Part shown: positions 8,112-17,319 of the stretch, piece after piece
How positions within the stretch are numbered: the first letter of the stretch is position 1
How the letters are laid out: each line of letters opens with the position of its first letter
Origin: Grammothele lineata
Lineage: Eukaryota; Basidiomycota; Agaricomycetes; Polyporales; Polyporaceae
Assembly: GCA_002150815.3 (NCBI GenBank)
Contig: NDFF03000335.1
Span: forward strand, 1 to 20,319
Direction of reading: 5' to 3'
DNA: 20,319 nucleotides
Program-made: the position numbers and the translations under genes
Notes under the pieces: model-generated
Told to the model about the DNA's origin: nothing
Seen by the model: only the letters and a program-made list of their open reading frames with translations
Databases searched by the model: none

Positions 8112-9423
8112 TCACGCATCCTCCTCGACCTTGACATGCTCCCTCATCGCCAGCGGGTGGTGTCCATCCCTAGCAGGCGGTGTTCCCCCGTCCCTACCCC
8201 CGCCACCGCCTCCTGTGGACACCTTCCTCCCACCCGTGCGCCCCGGAACTGGACTTGAACGCCTCGAGCTCCGTGCAGGGCTGGCCGCCCTCCCGCCCAG
8301 ACCCTTCGGCATGCCCCTCAAGCTCCCCACAGGCGTGTTCGTCCCCGACCCAGTCCCCGCCTGTCCCTGCCCCTGCGGCGTCCCCGCCCCCGCCCCAGCA
8401 CCAACCCCCGCACCACCCATCCCAGCCCTCCGCATCCACGGCATCTTGAGGTGTATCCAGCCGAGCCACGTCTGCGCGTACGTCGCGCGCTCGCGCTCCT
8501 CCCTCCGGCGCTCGAACTGCGCGCGGTAGCGGTCGTACGACTCGCGGAACGCGCGGTCCACGCGGGACGAGAAGATGAGCTCGCCCCGCGGGTTCGACGC
8601 GGGCGGGATCGGGGCGATCGGCACGCTCGAGCTCCTCCGCCCCGGCCCCGCCGTCGTTCCGGACCCAGAGCCTCGGCCGGGCGATGGGCTTCGTCGGCGG
8701 ATGGGGTGTGTTGGGGTGGTTGGGGCTGGAGGCTCGGGCGGGCGGGCGAAGAGGAAGGCGAAGGGGTTGAAGGGGAGTTTGGAGCGTAACGGTGGCTGGC
8801 GCATGTTAAGGTGCATGTTGAAGTTGCGGAGCGACCGGTTTGCCTGCGGCACATACCTGAGTCGTTAGGAAGAGGAGACATATGAGCTGCTGCGCCTCGG
8901 AGATGAAGAACATATAGGGAGGGGGAGATGAGAGACGAATACGCACCGGTTCGCGTAGCCGATCTTCTCCGCATACATCCCACTGGCAAAGAAGAGCACG
9001 AGGGTGGTGACGCTCACAAACAGAAGGCCACTCGCAAAGTACGAGTGGACGCGGACGTCGGCGTCGTAGGGGTAAATGTCGGGCAGGACTTGGTGGAGGA
9101 ACCACTTATAGGGCACACCCAAGAGATTCGTCTGAAGCACGACCTCACACAGCAGGAAGGCAATGATAGCCAGAAGCTGTAGCAAAAACACTAAAATGAA
9201 GAACATAAACAACGAGTTCAGCACGAGATGGCCACCTGTGGAAGACAGACCGGGGGAAGATTCCAACTCACGCACGTTGGTACCGTCGTTTCCGGCGATT
9301 CAGCGACGCCGCGTTCGTTTTGAGACGCTCTTCGAAGAGCAGGAGATCACGGTATGTCGCAGCATCGTTTGGAGGGTAGAAGGAGCCTGCTGGGGGGAGG
9401 AGAGCTGGACGGGTTGGAGGCAT
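8112..9423 (-). CDS. SPO7: Spo7-like regulatory subunit of the Nem1-Spo7 phosphatase
   Basis: Three exons on the minus strand (9423-9276, 9190-8947, 8856-8112) give 378 residues. The start MPPTRPALLP precedes YRDLLLFEERLKTNAASLNRRKRRYQ-type sequence, the basic helix that opens Spo7/CNEP1R1 proteins (about 24-49). Two membrane segments follow: about 50-70 and 100-122. The conserved stretch after the second, GMYAEKIGYANRYVPQANRS, crosses intron 2. In the family, Spo7 holds the catalytic subunit Nem1 at the ER/nuclear membrane to dephosphorylate lipin (Pah1), steering lipid storage and nuclear-envelope shape. For intron 1 (85 nt) I chose the acceptor at 9191, which has a GCTGAAC branch site and gives the family-like RRYQLFLLQLL; an earlier acceptor would leave only a 40-nt intron. 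The tail beyond about residue 160 is Gly/Ser/Pro/Arg-rich and probably disordered, and much longer than in animal CNEP1R1. Confidence 0.9.
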
Positions 9424-10249
9424 AAGCTGGCATAGGACGTCGCAGTTCGCTCTACTCGCTCTTCAAAGCCGTGATCTCGTCCGAGGTGGGATCAAACCCT
9501 AACCTCGCCGTCTACGTCCCATTTATAGCAGCCTCTGCTATACCCCAGAGCATTTCCCCGCAGTCGAGCGGCGCAAGCGTGTCTGCCTCGCTCCTCAGTC
9601 GGACCGTACATCTTCGCGGCTCGTACGTCTAGTCATGAAGTGGTGGCGGAGGTGCAGCCATCGGGCGCACCTCGGATCTACTTGTAGTTTTACCTCCACA
9701 ATATTATTGCTGGGCGAAATATACACTAGTATTACTGCACGACAACAGTCATTCACAAAGTTCCTTCCATTGCTGGGATATTATAATGTCAACAAACAGG
9801 GAGCGTATGTGTATGCAGGGTCCAATATACGAGAGCACAGAATGCCGTCACCATCGAATCGCGAGGTCCGTACCGGACCGTGGCAAGCAACGGCGGCAAG
9901 CTACAGGTGAGGACGATGCAATGCAGAGCACGAGAAAAATAAAAGGGACCGAGCGAGAGAACGGCACGGCAAGCACGCCATTAGCTAGCTACGGAGATGG
10001 TATGTAAATGTCTCGAGGCACCGATATCGCACTAAGACGTATCAACAGCGCACCAAGAAACGAAATATGAGGAAAGGGGTCGTTATGCGGATATGATGTG
10101 GATGCGGGGGTAACTGGAAAAATGCGGTGGAGAGTTCATATGCAGATGCGAGAGTATGTATGCATGCGAACCACGACAGTGTCACAGATGCAGGAGACCA
10201 TGACCGACGACGCCAGCCCAAAGAGCCCCCGTGTGGCGCACACGCCTGC
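9424..10249. other. Intergenic stretch upstream of SPO7
   Basis: It holds the SPO7 promoter at its left end and should hold the 3' UTR of the minus-strand membrane-protein gene at its right end. A 91-codon plus-strand ORF from an ATG at 9635 has no recognisable domain and I do not call it. Confidence 0.5.
9521..9527 (-). promoter_or_regulatory. TATA box of SPO7
   Basis: TATAAAT on the minus strand, 98 bases before the SPO7 start codon. Confidence 0.5.
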
Positions 10250-11875
10250 TCACGCAGTCAACGCGCGCCGCGGCTCCTCCCTCCTCGGGCCCCCGATGAA
10301 GAACGTCATCCACCCAAACATGGCCATCAGGAACCTTACCAGCCACGCCGAGTCCGCACCGAGGCCAAGGCCAGGACGCAGCTGCAGCGCGAACGCGATG
10401 TCCAGGGGCTGGCGCGGCGTCCGCCCACGAGGGCGGGCTTGTACCATGACCTCCGGGGCGTCGTCCGCGTACAACGCGCCGGGGAGCATTGGGCTCTCCA
10501 GACGCGCGCTTACGGGCGACGGCGACGTTAGACCGAGCGTGGGTGCGTCCGCCGCCCGGAGCGACCAGGCGGGCTTGGACGTGAGCGTCGGCGAAGAACC
10601 CTGCACCTCGCGCATCTGAGGCGACGACATCAGGAGCGGGCTCATCTGCGGTGTGCGTAGGGGCGTGGCGAATGGCGTGGACTGGTGGGAGTGCGGCACG
10701 TCAGGTAACGGGAGAAGGTCCGGGTCGGCGTGCTCCTGGTCGATAACGATACGCGGGACGTCCGGGCGGGGTTCATACTGGGGCGGCTGCTGTTCCGGAT
10801 CGAGGAAGAGGAGCGAGTTCTCGGGAGCGTCGTGAAATTTCTCGTCGCCGAAATCTTCGTCGTCGGAGAAGATGGAATCGCCGACGTCCACGAGAGGCAC
10901 GCGCTTTTCGTCCAGAAGATCGTCTCCAGCCTTTTCCGCGAAGACATTCATCGGCGGCAGCGGAGCGTCCCCGAGAAGCCTGTGCTTTTCAGGGAGCGAG
11001 GGCAAGCCGCCATCCGCGTGGTCGTTATCATGAGGCATGTCAAGACCGATGCGTCTCTCGAGCCGGGGCAGGACGTCCCAGGCGAGACCGGACTTGATCA
11101 TGAGGTTGTTGAAACGGTTGTAGGCGTACAGGCCAGCACCGACGCAGAAGACGGTGAGCAGAGCGGCGATGCACGAGAAAGCGAGGACGATGAGCGGGGG
11201 AAGGGTGTAGACATCCCCAAAGAAGACAGGCGGGAGATCTTCCGAAACCTCGTCGGGGGAGCGTGCAGCGTCCTCCGAAGGCGTCTCAGGAGATGCGACC
11301 GAGGTGTTCTGGGGGAGAGGCCGGAGGTCGCCGTCGATGTCATCGAGGGAAGTGCTGGAGCTCTTGAGAGACTGGAGGATCTGATAAAGCTCCTTCTCTT
11401 CTTCAGAAGGATTGCCGTCGACGTTGAGGGGAATGACGACCTTTACGGCGTCGATGTCCTGGATGCGAGAAAGGAGTTCGGATTGTTCTTCAGAGGTCGT
11501 GAGTGAAACGTGAACGTCGTCGTCGTCATCGCAGCCCAAGCAATCAGGGGATCGTCTGAAATGAAGGCGCAGTCAGCTCGGTGTCTCCGTTGTGTGGGTA
11601 GAGCAGGCACGCTGCCGTAGGCAGACCGACACGAGGTGGGGAGAAGCGCGTTTTATGAGAACGAGAAGACTGACCCTGGACGGGATGCGAGGAGGGCTTG
11701 GACGGCGTTCTGGACCTCAAGAGACCGTTTGACCCTGCAGATGGCGACGATGTGAGACAGGAGGTGGAGATGCGAAGCGGAGTGGAGAGACGTACGATTG
11801 TGGCGCATCGGAGATGGGGCGGGCAGTAACGACCAGCGCGAGGAGAGAGAAAGAAACGAGGATGTTGAGCGTCAT
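10250..11875 (-). CDS. Single-pass membrane protein with signal peptide, function unknown
   Basis: Three exons (11875-11796, 11734-11675, 11555-10250) give 481 residues; both introns (61 and 119 nt) are GT...AG. MTLNILVSFSLLALVVTA is a signal peptide. Val28-Lys29-Arg30 could be a Kex2 (KR) cut site. The luminal part (about 31-160) is acidic, with a run of five Asp after a CLGC motif and one likely N-glycosylation site (NTS, about 130). One membrane helix, about 166-190, is followed by AYNRFNNLM. The rest is a long Pro/Asp/Ser-rich, probably disordered, cytosolic tail with a short hydrophobic stretch close to the C-terminus (WLVRFLMAMFGWMTFFIGG). I know no named family; related unnamed proteins seem usual in basidiomycetes. 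It shares a short divergent promoter with the J-protein gene. Confidence 0.8.
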
Positions 11876-12163
11876 TACGGCCGAGACGAGACGAAACCGA
11901 CGTGTCCCACACGAGCGAACGTGTTGCGGACGACGGCGAGCGGGAGAGTCGGCGGTGGACCGAGGCGGTGGTTGCCTCGAGGAAAGCACGCTGGCCCACA
12001 GTCCCCAATCCCGGGCGTTTCTTCCCCGCGTCCGATGACGTGGTCGCTCTCGTGGCATCGTCCACGTGCGAGATAAGATAAGATGGCCTCCGTCATCCCC
12101 TGGCGAGGCTGCGCGTTGGAGTTGGAGTTGCTCTCGAGTCTCGACATCCACGAGCATACACAT
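11876..12163. promoter_or_regulatory. Bidirectional promoter with CCAAT, CRE-like, E-box and double GATA sites
   Basis: The start codons of the membrane-protein gene (-) and the J-protein gene (+) are only 288 bases apart. The spacer holds CCAAT at 12005-12009, TGACGTGG from 12036, CACGTG at 12063-12068 and two overlapping GATAAG sites (12072-12077, 12077-12082). No TATA box was seen. An in-frame ATG at 12083 lies directly on the second GATAAG. Confidence 0.55.
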
Positions 12164-13049
12164 ATGCAGGCTCTACGCTCACTGGCTGCGCACAACTACA
12201 ATCACTCACTTGCTAGACACAATCCATCTCTCTTTGCTCGTTGCCACCATCCTCGACAGTTCTCATCCTCTTCCCCCCGACATGGCCACTACGAGACGCT
12301 CGGCATTCCAAAGGATGCTACCAGGAGCCAAATAAAGGTGCGTGGTTCTGTTTTGACGCGTCAACTGTTTAATAACGCCCTTCAAGGCTAGCTACTACAA
12401 GGTACGACCTCGTCCAACAGAACATGCCCATGCGACCCACGCTTATCCAGCCAGGTCGTTTAGCTCAGCAAGCAGTTCCATCCAGACGTCAACAAGGATC
12501 CCGCGGCAAAGGACAGGTTTCAAGCAGTGAGCGACGCGTATGCCGTACTGGGCGACGAGCGACAGCGGTGCGTCGTATTGCTCTCGCCTCATTTTCTTAC
12601 GGTCCTCAACCACACCCCCTGCCGCCTCCACAAGGCGAACATATGACCGTTCGCAACCCTCGCACCACCGAACCACCACCGCATACACATACCACGAAGC
12701 CGCGCACTCCCACTGGTCTCATGAAGGCCGCAAGCGCGGCGCCACACACGCCTGGGAGTATGCCCGCCGACCCAACACTTCCCGCCACGCCTATACCCAC
12801 CCTCCTCCCCCTGGTGCATCGCACTCCCACTATGGGCATCACGCCTCTTGGAGCGCCGGCCCAAACCCATTCCACAATCCCAACGTCCAGCGGGCAACAG
12901 GCAAGAAAGGCCCATTGCCAACAGGCACGGGACCGTCGCACGCCGACCACGTCGCGCGCGAGTCTACATTCATACGAGCCCTGGTAGTCACTGCACTCGT
13001 GTTACTAATAGCGACAATCGGGCACGGCATGAGTGCGAGCGCGGCATGA
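12164..13049 (+). CDS. Mitochondrial, membrane-anchored J-domain protein (DNAJC30/Jid1-like)
   Basis: Four exons (12164-12337, 12387-12401, 12464-12567, 12635-13049) give 235 residues. [20 protein letters not shown]... to about 39 is rich in Arg, Ser and Ala with no acidic residue: a mitochondrial presequence, probably cut near RQF|SSS. The J domain runs from [12 protein letters not shown] (42) through ASYYKLSKQF to the catalytic HPD at 69-71 and ends near RRTYDRS (about 103). The middle is His/Pro/Gly-rich. A membrane helix near the C-terminus (about 209-227) is followed by eight small residues. J proteins stimulate the ATPase of Hsp70. An upstream in-frame ATG (12083) would add 27 residues with several acidic ones and spoil the presequence, so I chose 12164. 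Exon 2 is only 15 nt. No zinc-finger or DnaJ C-domain is present, so it is a class C protein. Confidence 0.9.
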
Positions 13050-13517
13050 GAGTTTGAGGTGGCGCACATGGTCCGGATACTCCTAGGTCGCTTACTGCCA
13101 TATTGTGAGCGTTTCTTCCTGTCCGCTACGCTCAATGCAGTTGTCTCATATACATGCACCCAGGTACTATTGTTATAGATGGAAATGGACAATGCGTATC
13201 TGCTAGAGCCGGAAAGGTGTAACGCGAAGACAGCAATCCAGTGGCTTTTAGCATTGTTAGAAACCTTAATTGACGACAAGTTCGTAACCATTCTTCTAAA
13301 TCCTCTAATGCACGGAAGAAACAGCAGAACGTCAAGCGGGGGCATGCGGCTCATCGTGTGCTGCGGCAGGTCTTCAGAGATGCATATAACCTCTCCACGA
13401 AAGCGAGGTTGTGCCTCCACATCGACACCACCGATAGCTCCGGGGACTGGTGAACAGGTGAATATGGATTCACTCTAATCCTTACCCGCCACTAAGAAGT
13501 TCATTAGCGTCATCGCG
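13050..13517. other. Spacer with promoter of exonuclease copy 1
   Basis: No gene seen. A TATA-like ATATAA lies at about 13384-13389, 130 bases before the start of copy 1. Just upstream TCGTGTGCTGCGG (from about 13353) recurs at the same place before copy 2, so promoter DNA was part of the duplication. Confidence 0.5.
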
Positions 13518-14589
13518 ATGGTGAACCATACTCTCTGTGCTACCTACGAACAAGCCTCTGCAGCGGCTTCCCATCTCGCCTCCTATTCTACTCTCATCAT
13601 TGACTGCGAAGGTCGTGATCTGGGTCGGCCCGGAGGTGCACTCAGTATCATTGCCATTGGCGATACAAGTGCCTCCCACGTCTTCCTCATTGACGTCCTC
13701 GCTCTCCCAAACGCCACCCATCCGCTACTTACCCCTCTACTCGACCTACTTCGGCGCGACGACATCACGAAAGTCCTATGGGACGCCCGCAGCGATTCTC
13801 TCGAACTTCTAGAGGCATATGGCGTTCGCATGGGCGGCGTGCTGGACCTACAGCTCGTCGAAGTCGCCGAGCGTCGACAATCCGCGTTACAGAATCCATA
13901 CACCCAACGCGCAAAGCACACACTCATGTTCTTCAGAGATAACTTTGAGTTGATGAACGAGCTCTCGCGCTTGGGAACTAGCGCTCTCGAGGGCATCCAC
14001 CGGCTCTACGGCCTCGAACACTGTGCCAAAGTCTTCCAAGTCATCAGCCGTGCCGATGGCAAAGATCGTGCGCAGACACTCTCCTCTCTCTTATTCTTAA
14101 CACTAACCGGAATATTTTTTTGCAGCCGAGGTTGTCGCTATTCATGAGCGTAACGGCTCCGCGACGTGGATGAACCGCCCTCTACCTTCCGTGCTCCTCC
14201 GCTACGCCGCGCACGACATCGAGATCATCGCTCGCCTCTACACGCGCTTCGCCAACGCCCCGCGCGGTACCTTCCTCGCCGACCCCTCCGCTCTCAAGGC
14301 TGCCTCGACACGCTACATGGAGGCGTACCCGGAACGTGAGATGAACGTTAGCCACGCAACCCTGGACGTCATCCGATTCATGCCTCTCGACGTGCTTGAC
14401 GCCCCCGACCCGAGCTCCACGCGGTACCGATGCACACGGTGCGAGCGCGCGCTATCCCTTCCGTGTTTCAAAACGGGGATAGTAAACGGACAGGAGCGGC
14501 GGATGTCGATTTGTCGACTTTGTGTGCTCCTAGCGCGGAAGAAGAGGGAGGTTTCTGTGGGTGGATGGGTCCGTCTTGCTGATGATTGA
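13518..14589 (+). CDS. DEDDy 3'-5' exonuclease with C-terminal zinc-ribbon-like motif, copy 1
   Basis: Two exons (13518-14067, 14126-14589) joined over a 58-nt intron with a CTAAC branch site give 337 residues. The fold is the RNase D/WRN-type 3'-5' exonuclease: motif I Asp29-x-Glu31 (LIIDCEGRDLG), motif II Asp93 in KVLWDARSDSLEL, motif III Tyr210-x3-Asp214 (YAAHD), all intact. After the catalytic domain comes a linker with RFMPLDVLDAPDPS, then Cys286-x2-Cys289...Cys313-x2-Cys316, a likely zinc ribbon. The family trims nucleic acid from the 3' end, usually RNA for EXD1-like members; the substrate here is unknown. No transit peptide is seen. It has a paralogue 0.7 kb downstream and a dead fragment at about 19.3 kb. 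Confidence 0.88.
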
Positions 14590-15329
14590 ACTTGAAGAGT
14601 GTATCACGGTCAAGTAACTAGTTCTATCATAGGTGGTCGAAGATTAGAATATTGAAACTTCATTTTGTATGCGGTCAAATCGTGACGAATAGTACTTCCG
14701 GTCGAGTGGTACTCAGTCCAATCTGATTCCGTCTTAACTCTCGGAGATCGAGACTCGAAAGGCTCAGAATCCTCGTTATCACGTGACAGCACAGGCGTTT
14801 ACGAAACGTGAGGCCAACTTCCAAGCGCCGGGAACTCGCACTTGGACCGGCACCATAACGCTAGGCGACTCGAATACTATTTCGACTTGCATTCAACACT
14901 GGCAGCACATACTACATTTGGACGAATTGTCTCTGGTTTCGTACGTTGAGTGTAAGTATTTCTTTCCACATCCCCAATGAGGTCCACCAAGCTCACACAG
15001 TCAACAATTGAACAAGTGTTCGAAGAACACCCGCCGTGAATATCATGTTAGTATTGCGGATGTAAAGTTTCCCGGTTCTTAAGAGCATCAAAGGAGTAAA
15101 GAAGCACACGAGTTGGTGGACTTCTTTGAATGTATGGAACGTCGAAGCATTTGCCCCGTCGTGTGCTGCGGTAGTTCACCACTGCTACCGACGGCACATA
15201 TAAGAAGCTCTTCAAGTCCTCATAGCCCTTAGATCACACATCATCTACCCCGGTTCATTTTACACTCAAAGGTGAATACCCGTTCGTCAATGCAACACTT
15301 TGAATCATTGGTTGACCCAAATTTACAGT
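14590..15329. other. Spacer with promoter of exonuclease copy 2
   Basis: No gene seen over 740 bases; one open frame near 14783-14980 has no ATG and no domain. The right end carries TCGTGTGCTGCGG (15159-15171) and TATAAG at 15199-15204, laid out as before copy 1. No second F-box gene lies between the two intact exonucleases. Confidence 0.5.
15199..15204 (+). promoter_or_regulatory. TATA box of exonuclease copy 2
   Basis: TATAAG is 131 bases before the chosen start codon; the equivalent box of copy 1 is about 134 bases before its start. Confidence 0.5.
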
Positions 15330-16398
15330 ATGCCGACGGACTATACACTTTGTACGACCTATGCACAGGCTTCAGCGGCAGCCTCCGACCTCGCTTCCTA
15401 CTCCACACTCATCATAGATTGTGAAGGCCGTGACTTAGGCCGCCCCGGAGGCGCACTCAGCATTCTCACCATCGGTAATGCCGACGCATCCCGGATCTAC
15501 CTCATCGATGTTCTCGCCCTCCCGAATGCCAAACACCGGCTTCTGAAACATTTGTTCAAAATCCTGCGGAATAATAACATCACGAAGATCCTATGGGATG
15601 GCCGAAAGGACCTCCTCGAGATTTACGAGACTTACGGCGTACGGGTGGGCGGGGTGCTGGACTTGCAGCTCGTCGAGGTGGCCGAGCGTCGTCAGTACGC
15701 GCTGCGCAATCCACAGGGCGGACGGGCGAAACACACGCTGCAGTTTTTCAAGAGTAATCGCGAACTGATGAGCGAGCTCTCGCAGCCGCACTCCGGCGCT
15801 CTTGAGGGTATCTACCGTTTGTACGGACTCGCGCACCTCGCCGGGTTCTTCCGAGTGGTCGGCCCTAACGATGGGAAAGATCGTGCGCATTCAGATTTCT
15901 ACCGCCCATCTGCTGACGCTGACATAAATTATCTCTCCAGCGGAGGTCGTCGCCATTCACGAGCGCGACGGCACAGCGGTGTGGACAAACCGCCCCCTCC
16001 CTTCCGTGCTTCTCCAGTACGCCGCACACGACATTGAAATCATCGCACGCCTCTACAAGCGCTTTCTCAAGGCCTCGCGTAACTCTTTCTTCGCCAACCT
16101 CCCCGCGCTCAAGGCGGCCTCGGAGCGATATATGTCCGTGTACACGACGCGCGAGATGCACGCGCTGCACGAGCCACAGGACCTCCTCCGGTTCATGTCC
16201 CTGGACGTGTTGGACGCGCCGGACCCGAGCGCGCCGCGGTACCGGTGCGCGCGATGCGAGCGCGAGCTATCCGTCTCCTGTTTCAAGACGGAGACTGCGG
16301 GTGGACTGAAAACGAGGATGTCTCTGTGTCGACTTTGTGTTCTCCTAGCGAGAAGGAGGAAGGAAGCATCTCTCGGTGAATGGATATCTTTTGGTTGA
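15330..16398 (+). CDS. DEDDy 3'-5' exonuclease with C-terminal zinc-ribbon-like motif, copy 2
   Basis: Two exons (15330-15882, 15941-16398) give 336 residues. The intron is again 58 nt, in the same place and phase as in copy 1. Catalytic residues are kept: Asp30-x-Glu32, Asp94 in KILWDGRKDLLEI, Tyr211-x3-Asp215. The C-terminal CxxC...CxxC motif is kept too (RCARC...LCRLC). I start at the ATG of MPTDYTLCTTYAQAS, which lines up with MVNHTLCATYEQAS of copy 1; an in-frame ATG 30 bases upstream is possible. Similarity to copy 1 is high in the catalytic core and lower in the loops around 75-82 and 225-260, so both copies have had time to diverge while staying intact, which points to selection on both. 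An F-box-like gene follows 440 bases downstream, an order repeated at the decayed copy. Confidence 0.88.
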
Positions 16399-17319
16399 TC
16401 AAGTTTACTATACGTCGTGACATAAGCTCTTGATTGTGCTCTGTTTTGGTACAGATCAAGCCGTTACAGGAACATTCAATCGCTTTTTGTACTGTTGTAT
16501 TCAGTTCAGCTTGATCCAATATCCAACGAAGCCTTGAAGTTCGATGTTTGGCAAAGACTGAAGCTTGAACGGGTTGCCGTCACGTGGTGTAACGGGCGCC
16601 TATGGGACACTCAACCGAAGAGGCCGCGTCGCTGGTGTTCTTGTCTCTAGTCCAATAACTCCGCAAGTTTCGCCACTCCTAAACGAGCTCGGAACTTTAC
16701 ACGTCAGCGTATGGATGGTCAAGTGTCTGTATGGACTCAGTAAGGCTAATATACTCTCAGTCTCAGCGCGGGAACTGTCAGGAGATTCTCATTGTTCGCC
16801 ATTGCTCGCTGCCAGCTCGCATATTGTACACTCACTAGATGCAGTGTACCTCATCGAATTATGAAGATTCGCCTTCTCGACGGTCGTCGATCTCGGATGA
16901 AACAGTAGAGACCCCTCTCAACATCCCTCCCCTTTCGAGAGACTTGGAAATGTTTTCTACGCTATCACCGGCAGAAGTGCAGGCTGCAACGCTTTCCAGG
17001 ATTTCCTCGTATCAGTCTTTCATAGGCGAAATCGAGACTCGCATCCGTGAACTTCGAACGACTCACAACACCGCAGCTCCTATCAATGCCAGACTACCGC
17101 CAGAATTGCTCATACACGTATTCCGCCTTTTCGACCCGTGGTGGCGCAAAGATATTCAAGTGTCGCACGTATGCCGGTACTGGCGAGATCTCGTCAACAG
17201 TACCCCGGAATTCTGGGCCGACCTGCTTTGCGTCCATGGTGCCGCCACCTGCCATATAGGATGGGATGGCGACTTCGACGAATCCCGGGTTGAATTCTTG
17301 CGACCGTTGATTGAGAGGT
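16399..17319 (+). repeat. Duplicated segment A: spacer and start of F-box gene
   Basis: Matches 19546-20319. The spacers share CACGTG (16581-16586 and 19590-19595), ACGGGCGCCTA and GTGTTCTTGTCTCTAGT but differ by many indels. From 16839/19839 on the two run without gaps at an offset of 3000 bp. Confidence 0.85.

Noticed and set aside
8131..8868. Several plus-strand ORFs (89-132 codons)
   Set aside because: They are antisense to the GC-rich tail of SPO7, where stop codons are rare by composition.
9191..9275. Alternative 40-nt first intron of SPO7 (acceptor CCACAG)
   Set aside because: It is shorter than usual for these fungi and inserts residues not seen in Spo7 relatives; the 85-nt intron has a branch site and gives the expected RRYQLFLLQ junction.
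9450..9520. tRNA-like B box (GATCAAACC)
   Set aside because: No A box, acceptor stem or anticodon arm could be placed around it.
9635..9910. 91-codon plus-strand ORF with ATG
   Set aside because: No domain, no splice context, odd composition; it lies in the spacer between two minus-strand genes.
10730..11506. 258-codon plus-strand ORF
   Set aside because: It lies antisense to the membrane-protein gene, which has a signal peptide, membrane helix and consistent splicing; the ORF has a composition typical of a reverse-complement shadow.
12083..12163. Upstream in-frame ATG for the J-protein
   Set aside because: The added 27 residues contain Glu and Asp and do not look like a mitochondrial presequence, while the ATG at 12164 opens a typical one.
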